Position numbers and translations under genes: made by a program. The notes below the pieces were generated by a model, which worked only from the letters and a program-made list of their open reading frames with translations, searched no databases and was not told the DNA's origin. DNA of 64,000 nucleotides, from positions 1 to 64,000 of the forward strand of contig JAEPMY010000003.1 of assembly GCA_017643685.1 (NCBI GenBank), in the 5' to 3' direction. The stretch comes from Sneathiella sp. (GTDB lineage: Bacteria; Pseudomonadota; Alphaproteobacteria; Sneathiellales; Sneathiellaceae). How positions within the stretch are numbered: position 1 is the first letter of the stretch; every line of letters begins with the position of its first letter. Of this stretch, positions 36,581 through 44,055 are shown piece by piece.

Positions 36581-38536
36581 ATGTCTTTTAAAAAAGTGGC
36601 ACGTAACACGGCGGTATCAACAGGGGTTATTCTGTTGGCAGGATGTCAGACCTTTAATGGTGCATCCCTGCCACCTGAGCAGAGTAAAAATACAGCATCC
36701 TTTCAGGTTGCTTCTACCTATCAGACCAGTGCGGTTCAGGAGCTTGTGAAAGCAGGTGTTCAGAAGATGCAGGAAAATGAGTTGGAGGAAGCGTCTCGCC
36801 TGGTGAACCTGGCGTTGAAGTTGGATATCACCAATTCGGATCTGCAATTGCTGAACGGGTTTGCCTATCACCTGATGTCCAAAGCGGGCGATGCCACAAA
36901 GCTGGAGCTCGCGGAGCAGGGGTATCAACAGGCGTTGAGGTTTGATCCGGGTAATCTGGCGGCGCAGTATCAGCTAGGCCATCTTTATATGGATCAGCGT
37001 AAATATGCGCTGGCCCAGAAGAATTTCGCAGCTGTGGCGCAGCATTATGCGGATGATGTGCCGGTTCTTTATAGTCTGGCGTCGGCTTCTTACTACGCCC
37101 GTGATCCGCGCACCGCAGAAGCGGCATTAAACCGCCTGCTGGAGGTCGATCCAGAGCAATATAATGCGCCCCACGTATTGAAAGCCATGAGCCTGAGCTT
37201 GTCCGCGATGAATGATACGGCTAAGGCAGGACAATTTGCGGATGCTTATCGTCAATCTGCTGATGACCAAATGAGTGTTGCAACATTGGAGCGACGGATG
37301 GAGGGATGGGGTCGTTTCTACGCGACAGATGCTAAAATCCTGAAAGCTCAATATAGCAGTAATCCATACGGAAGCTCATCTGGTAGTTCTCCTTACGGGA
37401 GCTCCCCATATGGTGGCAATGCTTATGGCGGAAGTGCATATGGTAATAACTCGTCAAGCAATTCCCCATATGGCAGCTCACAATATGGCTCGCAATCATA
37501 TGGTCAGAATAATACTAATCCAAATCAGGGAAGTGATCAGTTTAACGACCCATCCATGGTTGTTGTTGATGTGGTACTGATCGGGACACAGGAAGATGTT
37601 CGTAATACCCGCGGTGTGAACCTGCTTAATGGCTTGCAGCTTCAGTTTGGTGATAGCCTTTCCGGACAGCCGGGCTTTAGTTTTGGCGCGACGCGCATTA
37701 AGGATTCGCTGAATACCGGCCTGGCTCAAAATACACAAACCATCACGCAGTTGATCTCTATTCCGGCGGTGAACTATTCTCTGAATATTGCCAACTCTGC
37801 TGATGCGAGTAACAAGGTGCTTGCAAAACCAAGCTTGGTTGCGCAAACCGGTCAGACATCTGAGTTTTTCTCCGGTACAGAAATTCTGGCGGCTGCGGTC
37901 TCTGGCGGTAACGGAGATAGTGTCTCCGTTCAGAAAGAAGTGGGCGTTAAACTTGCGATCACACCAGAAATTCTCCCGGATGATATGATCCGCCTTCATG
38001 TGGTGGCGGAGCGGACCTTCCTGACGGACCCTTCTAACTCTGTTGTGTTTGAATTCCGATTGGACACCACAAAAACTAATGTGAATTCAACTGTCACCAT
38101 GAAGTTTGATGAAACATTGATTTTGGGCGGACTTAGTGAGAGGGAAACGTCTAAATCAGCCGATGGTGTTCCTCTTCTAATGGATGTTCCGGTTCTGAAT
38201 ATGCTGTTTTCCCAACGGACTGAACGTGAATTTGAAAGGTCCGTTCTGATTTTGCTGACCCCACGTCGTCCACATTATACCCGTCAGGATAAAGTTGGCC
38301 GGGAAGAGACATTGGATAAGCTGACACCGCTTGAGAAAGAAATCGAGCGGTTGGAGCAGCGCCACAAAGATTGGTTTTCGCCGCGCCCTGCATTCAGCGA
38401 AGTTCTTGAAAGTCTGCAAGGGCAAGAGTTCTTCGAAGAATTCCGTACCGGTGATGTCGAGCTGTTGTCTTGGCAAAAAGACGAAACAGTTCAACAGAAT
38501 ATCTCTCTTTTGCAGAAACGGATCCTGTCAGAGTAA
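36581..38536 (+). CDS. Outer-membrane lipoprotein with TPR domain fused to a secretin domain
   Basis: A 651-residue protein. A lipobox (LLAGC, lipidated C22) is followed by about three TPR motifs (about 50-245, e.g. AEQGYQQALRFDPGNLAAQY), a Gly/Ser/Tyr/Asn linker (259-318) and a secretin domain (about 325-565). Secretin hallmarks are VLAKPSLVAQTGQTSEFFSG, KEVGVKLAITPEIL, TLILGGLSERE, and GVPLLMDVPVLNMLFSQRTE then RSVLILLTPRRP. A helical tail (565-651) may be a pilotin-binding or S-domain equivalent. No N0/N1 domains, ATPase, pseudopilin or inner-membrane platform gene is nearby. It probably forms the export channel for the linked tectonin proteins. The ATG at 36581 places the lipobox correctly. 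Confidence 0.85.
   Translation: MSFKKVARNTAVSTGVILLAGCQTFNGASLPPEQSKNTASFQVASTYQTSAVQELVKAGVQKMQENELEEASRLVNLALKLDITNSDLQLLNGFAYHLMSKAGDATKLELAEQGYQQALRFDPGNLAAQYQLGHLYMDQRKYALAQKNFAAVAQHYADDVPVLYSLASASYYARDPRTAEAALNRLLEVDPEQYNAPHVLKAMSLSLSAMNDTAKAGQFADAYRQSADDQMSVATLERRMEGWGRFYATDAKILKAQYSSNPYGSSSGSSPYGSSPYGGNAYGGSAYGNNSSSNSPYGSSQYGSQSYGQNNTNPNQGSDQFNDPSMVVVDVVLIGTQEDVRNTRGVNLLNGLQLQFGDSLSGQPGFSFGATRIKDSLNTGLAQNTQTITQLISIPAVNYSLNIANSADASNKVLAKPSLVAQTGQTSEFFSGTEILAAAVSGGNGDSVSVQKEVGVKLAITPEILPDDMIRLHVVAERTFLTDPSNSVVFEFRLDTTKTNVNSTVTMKFDETLILGGLSERETSKSADGVPLLMDVPVLNMLFSQRTEREFERSVLILLTPRRPHYTRQDKVGREETLDKLTPLEKEIERLEQRHKDWFSPRPAFSEVLESLQGQEFFEEFRTGDVELLSWQKDETVQQNISLLQKRILSE
37355..37534 (+). 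repeat. Low-complexity PYG/SYG linker in the secretin protein
   Basis: Sixty codons rich in Gly, Ser, Tyr and Asn, with recurrent SSPYG, NAYGG and SQYGS units, join the TPR and secretin domains. The DNA is correspondingly repetitive, with several tccatatggc-type copies. It is probably a flexible periplasmic tether. Confidence 0.8.
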
Positions 38537-38575
38537 CGACTGGATCTGAATGATGCCCTTATAAGGATACGGTTT

Positions 38576-41098
38576 TTGACGAGTTCCCAGATAACACGCT
38601 TCCTTCCTGTAATACTGGCCTTTCTGTTGTTTGCGGTGGTTCTGATCCAGAGCGCTTTCGCACAATCAGAGGGGGGCGCGACCGAGACTTGGTTCGCCAT
38701 TCCCGGTCGCGCCATTGATCTCTCTATTAACGAGGAGGGGCAGGCCTATGCCCTTGGGCAGAGCGGAAGGGTTTGGCGCTGGGATAAGGTGGAACAAAGA
38801 TGGCGGCCTATGGCGGGCGAGTTCGCTCGCATTACAGCAGCAGAAGGGAACCGTCCTTGGGCTGTAGATCAAGAGGGGGGTGTTCATCGGTATAATGGTC
38901 TTTGGTGGGAGCCTAAGTCAGATGACGTGCTGGATGTGGCGGCCGATGCCAAGGGAAATGTCTATATCGCCAGAAAAGATACAAGCCTTTGGAAATGGTA
39001 TGCGCTTCGCAGTGAGTGGCGCCCTATCCCCGGACAAGCGGTAAGGCTTGATATTGGGGCAGATCAGTCGCTTTGGGGTATTCTGCCGGATGGGAGCGTT
39101 GCCGTATTCGACGGGCAGATGTGGGTTCCGTTCGCTGGAAGGGCCCTTGATCTTGCGGCAGGTACAAATGGACAGGTTGCTATTGCGACACCAGAGGGCG
39201 ATATCCGCTTGCTTAACCAACAAAACCGATCTTGGGATCTCGTTGGCGGCTTGAACGGTGTAGTCACGGTTTCTGTAACGCCAGAAGGGGGACTTTGGGC
39301 GGTTACGCGAAGCGGTGAGATTTATGCCAATAGAAAACTAAAAGAGGATGTTTCCGAAGAGGAGGAAAATAAAGCCGAGGGGATTAAGGCACCCGGCATT
39401 TCCTCTCCTTCCATTGTTGCATCTGCGCCTAAAGCCCCAAGCGGTGCGGCACCTGATATCGCTGCGCCGCCAGTGAATGCGCCACCACCGCCGCCTTCAA
39501 ACTCAACTGAAAATAACACAGAAGATGATCCCGGGTCAGTTGATTTGGCAGCCATTTCCGGGACGGAAGATATTCTTTTTGTGAATACAAGACGGGCGGC
39601 ATCCCTGTTATCGATTGGCAAGGATGGGAGTGTTTTTGGACTTGATCAGGTGGGAAATGTGTTGCGCTGGTCAAATAATCGGCGGGATTTTGAAAGCTTT
39701 CCCGGAACGCTTGTTAGAATTGCCGTGGACCCTGAAGGCAACCCTTGGGGCGTTACGGCGCTTGGGCGTGTTTTTCGGCATGACGGACGAGATTGGCAAC
39801 AGGTCTTAAACGCCGCGGCGTCTGATATCGCGATCGGGGGCGATGGGACGGTGATTATCGCCAATTCATCCGGTGTCCTCTTTAGGTTTAACGCGAATAG
39901 AAATCGTTTTGATCGCATTCAGGGAAGTGGGCTATTGGTTGCTGTTGACCCTGAGGGAAACCCATGGAGTGTTCGAAGCGATCAATTGGTACAACGATGT
40001 GATGTGACTCCCTGTCAGCCACTTGGCCAAAAAGCACGGAGCATCTCAATCGGGCCTGATGGAAGGGTCTGGATCGTTTCTGATGCGGAACGTTTAATGC
40101 GATTAGATGAAAAAATGGGTCGCTTCGTCCCAGTTCCCACTCTGGGGCTTCCCGTGAGGGATGTGGCCTCGGGACCCAACGGTTTTCCTTGGGTGGCAAC
40201 AACAGACGGGGTGGCTTTGTCATCCCGTTTCTTTGAGAGGGCAGAGGATCAGGATCAGACCACAATTGCAACGACCAGTGATGATACCGTTGGAACCGGG
40301 GCGACAGACACTCCTGTTTCAAATCAGGTGGATGGTTTTGTATTTACCAAAAATATGCGATTTGAAACTCTGAACCGTGGGGACTTGGATATCTTCGATA
40401 CACCATTTCTAGACGCTGGTAATGACGGAGAAATTTACGCTTATAACTATTCTGGTGGTTTTACGAAATTTGAAGAAGCTTCGAAGTCTTTCAAATACTT
40501 TTCAAGCCAGCTTGGTAGCCTCGGGTTTCAAGTTTTGGATTTCACGGTTGAATCCGATGGGGCGCTATGGGGATATATCAATGATCCGCAAAGTGTGATG
40601 AACGGCCTTTATCGTGAGAAAAACGGTGCTTTGCAGCAATTTTCGGTCAATGGTGCCGAAAATGCAGGGGTGACAGCGGCTCCTGATGACACGATTTATG
40701 CCATTTTCTCATTTCCGGGGAGTAAAAACTATCTGTATGAGAAGGCGCCAAACTCTAATGTTTTTCGGCGGTTCAGTACTTATAGTTTAGTTCATGACGT
40801 AGGTGTCGGCCCAGGGCGAGATATATGGATCGTTAATAAAAATAATGAAGTGATGCAATGGACGGGTTCTCGATTTGAAAAAAGACCAGCGTCCGGGCAA
40901 AGCGCCGCGCGGATTAGTGTGGGGGCGGAAGGATCGGTTTACATCGTTGATCCGGCGGATGAGCTTTATAAATGGAATGGCGCAAACAATAGCTTTGATC
41001 GCGTGAATAATACAGAGCTTAAAACTGTGGCGGTGGATGATACAGGCAAACCGTGGATTGGTGAGATTGATCCCGTTACGCTGAAGCGCGGGCGATAA
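38576..41098 (+). CDS. Exported protein with three tectonin-type beta-propellers
   Basis: An 840-residue exported protein with a signal peptide (1-29, ending SAFAQ) and no Cys4 repeats. Three propeller segments are visible: about 38-260 (repeats such as RAIDLSINEEGQAYALGQSG), about 330-570 (VRIAVDPEGNPWGVTALGRV) and about 600-835 (ARISVGAEGSVYIVDPADEL). A Pro/Ala-rich linker (about 265-325, containing NAPPPPPSN) separates the first two. The start is a TTG at 38576 with AAGGA 8 bases upstream; no in-frame ATG suits the signal peptide. It lies 39 bases after the secretin gene in the same operon. A cell-surface or ligand-binding role is inferred from tectonin proteins. Confidence 0.83.
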   Translation: MTSSQITRFLPVILAFLLFAVVLIQSAFAQSEGGATETWFAIPGRAIDLSINEEGQAYALGQSGRVWRWDKVEQRWRPMAGEFARITAAEGNRPWAVDQEGGVHRYNGLWWEPKSDDVLDVAADAKGNVYIARKDTSLWKWYALRSEWRPIPGQAVRLDIGADQSLWGILPDGSVAVFDGQMWVPFAGRALDLAAGTNGQVAIATPEGDIRLLNQQNRSWDLVGGLNGVVTVSVTPEGGLWAVTRSGEIYANRKLKEDVSEEEENKAEGIKAPGISSPSIVASAPKAPSGAAPDIAAPPVNAPPPPPSNSTENNTEDDPGSVDLAAISGTEDILFVNTRRAASLLSIGKDGSVFGLDQVGNVLRWSNNRRDFESFPGTLVRIAVDPEGNPWGVTALGRVFRHDGRDWQQVLNAAASDIAIGGDGTVIIANSSGVLFRFNANRNRFDRIQGSGLLVAVDPEGNPWSVRSDQLVQRCDVTPCQPLGQKARSISIGPDGRVWIVSDAERLMRLDEKMGRFVPVPTLGLPVRDVASGPNGFPWVATTDGVALSSRFFERAEDQDQTTIATTSDDTVGTGATDTPVSNQVDGFVFTKNMRFETLNRGDLDIFDTPFLDAGNDGEIYAYNYSGGFTKFEEASKSFKYFSSQLGSLGFQVLDFTVESDGALWGYINDPQSVMNGLYREKNGALQQFSVNGAENAGVTAAPDDTIYAIFSFPGSKNYLYEKAPNSNVFRRFSTYSLVHDVGVGPGRDIWIVNKNNEVMQWTGSRFEKRPASGQSAARISVGAEGSVYIVDPADELYKWNGANNSFDRVNNTELKTVAVDDTGKPWIGEIDPVTLKRGR

Positions 41099-41180
41099 GG
41101 CATTCCGTTAAAATCATAAAGTACAAAAAAATTGTGTTTTTTGTTGTTCTCCGGAGCCTTTGAGGCTATCAGTCTGAGAC

Positions 41181-41603
41181 ATGGGACGGGCGCAACATCA
41201 TAAAATCTTATCATTGGGGCTGCTAATGGCATTCCTGATGAATATTATGTTGCCTTTTTTTGCCGTATATACCGCGCCAGATGCACGTGCGGCGGCAACT
41301 GATCCTGCTCTATCTGCTCTTTTTGGCGAAAAAATTGTGATTTGTACCCCGGAGGGGTTCAAACTTGTGAGCCTTGCAGAATTGGAAGGGGGGGAAGATC
41401 AGTCCTCTCAAGCAACGCGTTATGAATGTGCGCTTTGTTACACAGCGGCGCATGGTGTTCAGCATGTGCTCACTGAAGACGGCCTTGAAGTTATATATGA
41501 CGAGGCTGCCCAACCTACTTTCTACACAGCACGAGATTTTCAATCTGGCCCTGAAACGGAATGCCAGCCCTCGCACTCTCGTGCACCTCCAAAATTAGCC
41601 TGA
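41181..41603 (+). CDS. DUF2946-like exported Cys protein
   Basis: A 140-residue protein with a hydrophobic signal/anchor segment (ILSLGLLMAFLMNIMLPFFA) and an ECALCYTAAHGVQHVL motif, which resembles the CxxC region of DUF2946 proteins. DUF2946 genes are often beside copper-type TonB receptors, as here (76 bases before one). A periplasmic metal-binding role is possible; the family function is unknown. Further Cys residues are in IVICTPEG and TECQPS. Confidence 0.6.
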   Translation: MGRAQHHKILSLGLLMAFLMNIMLPFFAVYTAPDARAAATDPALSALFGEKIVICTPEGFKLVSLAELEGGEDQSSQATRYECALCYTAAHGVQHVLTEDGLEVIYDEAAQPTFYTARDFQSGPETECQPSHSRAPPKLA

Positions 41604-41678
41604 CTTTATCCAAATTTGAATTCTGTTTGCAGACACGGCCTGCCTGTGCCTGCCTTGACCTTATGTCTTGAGGCTAAA

Positions 41679-43763
41679 ATGAAACATAGTAGATTATTAA
41701 TTGGTGTTTTGTGTGCGAGTACTGCTTTAACGGCTCCTGCATATGCGGTGGAAAATCTGATGCTGGATGAAATTATTGTCACAGCACCGCGAAGCACCTC
41801 TCCCGCGGCGGAGAGTTATGACACTGACTATTTTATCCCATCTTATTCCTACTCTGATGGAGGAGATTACCTACGCTCTGTTCCCGGGATAACGAGTGGA
41901 CGTTTTGGCGGGCATGGGCTGGAGCCCTTTATCCGCGGACAATCCCAAAACCAGCTTAATATCATCGCAGAGGATGCATATACGTTTGGCGGATGCCCCA
42001 ACCGAATGGATGGACCGGCTGCATATCTGTATATTGAGAGTTATGATAGAATATTAGTCACAAAAGGGTATCAAACCGTTTTAAACGGCCCTGGTGCGAC
42101 AGGTGGTTCAATTATTTTAAAAAGAGATGTTCCTGAACTTGGCGAAGAGTTTTCAGTGTCAGGAGATGTCAGTTCCGGCTTTGATGGGAACGGTAGTACA
42201 TGGAACGCAGGCGCACGGGTTCTTGCAGGTACCACAGATGCTTATGTCCGGGCTCATTCCTCTTATAAGAATGGGGGTGATTACGAGGATGGTGACGGTG
42301 ATGAAGTTCGAAGTTCTTTTGAGCAGACCACAGGAGGTGTCGCCATTGGTGTTACGCCAGAGGATACACATTTCTTTTTGAGCTATGATTTTCATCGGAT
42401 CGATGATGCGTTGTTCCCTGGTGCGGGAATGGACAGCCCCATGTCAGAGGCGCAAACATTTCGTGCAGGATTTGAGATAGATTTTGAAGACGGCTTGGTT
42501 CGAAAATTTGATACTAGTTTCTATGGCTCTCTTGTGGATCACGTGATGGACAATTACAGCTTGCGTCCTGCTGGGGCCATGTTCCGTAAAGTAGAGTCTC
42601 AGTCTAATACATATGGCGCAAAGATGAAGACTGACCTTGATTTAGGGGGGCAGATTATCAAAACCTCGCTGGAATATCGGCGGAACATCCGTGATGCGGA
42701 TCGGCTGCAGGGGATGGCGGCAAATAATGTCAATATGCTGCAAGCCGTCATGTGGCCTGATATTTCAGCCGATGAGATTGGATTAGCTGTCGAAACCACC
42801 TTCAACCTTGGTAGCGAAGATCGGCTGATCGTTGGTGGCCGTTATGATTATGTAAATGTGGGTTATGGCCGCGCAGATCAGGTGGCGGGTGTCACAGGAC
42901 TTAGCGCAAACGATGTTTATAATCTTTTCTATGGATATGGTGCTGAGCAGAAAAGTGAGCATAACTTTGGCGGTTTGTTGCGTTATGAGCATGACTTTAG
43001 TGAGGGCGTTACATTCTTCACTGGAGTAAGCCGTGCAGTTCGAACAGCTGACGCGACGGAGCGCGGTCTAGCAAATTACATGGTGATGATGGGGGATAAT
43101 AGATCATGGGTTGGAAACCCAAATATTGACCCTGAGCAGCATCACCAGCTCGATTTCGGCGTGAAGATTGAGCAGAAAAATTGGGATTTCGGCGCCAGTG
43201 CGTATGTTAATCATGTTGATGATTATATTTTACGTGATTCCGCCCGTGGTCAGGCTGGTATTCTGCTGAACGCGCCAAATGCAGATGTTTACCGCAACGT
43301 GAATGCGCTGCTGTCCGGCTTCGAATTGCAGGGGGGGTGGAATATCACACCTGCTTTGCGGGTTGAAGGGGATGCCACCTATACATATGGTCAAAATTTG
43401 GATGAGGATATGGCACTCGCTCAAATCCCTGCGTTGCAAGGCTCTGTAAATGTGTTCTGGCAGGCGCATGATTATGTGGAAATTGGCAGCACAATGCGCT
43501 GGGCAACCAAGCAAAGCCGGGTAGACACGGACCCGACCACAGGGACTGGCCGTGATGTTAGGAAAACAAGCGGGTATGCGGTTTTTGATGTCAGTGCGAC
43601 AGTGACCAAACTTGATCCGCTCTCTGTCACCGTTGGAGTGAGTAATCTGTTTGATGAGACATATGCTAGTCATTTGAACCGGTCAAATATCTCTGACCCT
43701 ACGGAAATTCAGGTGAATGAGCCGGGGCGCTCATTCTATATTAGGGCAAAAATGCCATTTTAA
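41679..43763 (+). CDS. TonB-dependent receptor, copper type (OprC/NosA-like)
   Basis: A 694-residue outer-membrane receptor. A signal peptide ends near APAYA, a TonB box (LDEIIVTAPR) follows, then the plug and a 22-strand barrel ending SFYIRAKMPF. Plug motifs YTFGGCPNRMDGPAAYLYIES and VLNGPGATGGSIILKR are shared with the copper-receptor group. C106 and M110 form a CxxxM pair that corresponds to the copper ligands C143/M147 of OprC; I could not place the HxM half. The ATG at 41679 has TTGAGG upstream and gives the signal peptide. Confidence 0.85.
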   Translation: MKHSRLLIGVLCASTALTAPAYAVENLMLDEIIVTAPRSTSPAAESYDTDYFIPSYSYSDGGDYLRSVPGITSGRFGGHGLEPFIRGQSQNQLNIIAEDAYTFGGCPNRMDGPAAYLYIESYDRILVTKGYQTVLNGPGATGGSIILKRDVPELGEEFSVSGDVSSGFDGNGSTWNAGARVLAGTTDAYVRAHSSYKNGGDYEDGDGDEVRSSFEQTTGGVAIGVTPEDTHFFLSYDFHRIDDALFPGAGMDSPMSEAQTFRAGFEIDFEDGLVRKFDTSFYGSLVDHVMDNYSLRPAGAMFRKVESQSNTYGAKMKTDLDLGGQIIKTSLEYRRNIRDADRLQGMAANNVNMLQAVMWPDISADEIGLAVETTFNLGSEDRLIVGGRYDYVNVGYGRADQVAGVTGLSANDVYNLFYGYGAEQKSEHNFGGLLRYEHDFSEGVTFFTGVSRAVRTADATERGLANYMVMMGDNRSWVGNPNIDPEQHHQLDFGVKIEQKNWDFGASAYVNHVDDYILRDSARGQAGILLNAPNADVYRNVNALLSGFELQGGWNITPALRVEGDATYTYGQNLDEDMALAQIPALQGSVNVFWQAHDYVEIGSTMRWATKQSRVDTDPTTGTGRDVRKTSGYAVFDVSATVTKLDPLSVTVGVSNLFDETYASHLNRSNISDPTEIQVNEPGRSFYIRAKMPF

Positions 43764-43780
43764 ACAAATGTTTAATGCGT

Positions 43781-43810
43781 ATCTCGAGGGGAGCCTGCAC
43801 CCCTCGAGAT
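43781..43810 (+). terminator. Perfect 11-bp hairpin after the copper receptor gene
   Basis: ATCTCGAGGGG (43781-43791) and CCCCTCGAGAT (43800-43810) form a perfect stem with an 8-base loop, 18 bases after the receptor stop. No T run follows on either strand, so this could be a terminator with a poor tail or an mRNA 3'-end stabiliser. The rest of the gap to acnB (43811-44055) shows no gene; it should hold the acnB promoter. Confidence 0.5.
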
Positions 43811-44055
43811 TGGATAAGCGGTATCGGGTGCTACATGATGTCCCTCACCTAGCCGCCAAATTTTGGGTAAAATCGTTCACTTTCGTTGCCTTATGCCGCA
43901 TAATTCTGAGGAATTACCACTTCCAAAATGTGGAAAAATCTTGCAAGAAAATGTGGGATAAACTACTACTGCGCTCAGCAAGCTTTACCCGGCCTGCCAG
44001 AAATGTCTGCCGCCCGGTGCGAAGCCCAATCAATTACTAATATATCGGGACAGTC

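Noticed and set aside
37355-37534. Short repeated DNA units that could suggest a CRISPR or VNTR
   Set aside because: The repeats are in frame and encode the PYG/SYG linker of the secretin protein; there are no spacers of uniform length.
41110-41150. A/T-only hairpin after the triple-propeller gene
   Set aside because: ACAAAAAA/TTTTTTGT can pair, but an all-A/T stem in an A/T-rich stretch is too weak to call a terminator.
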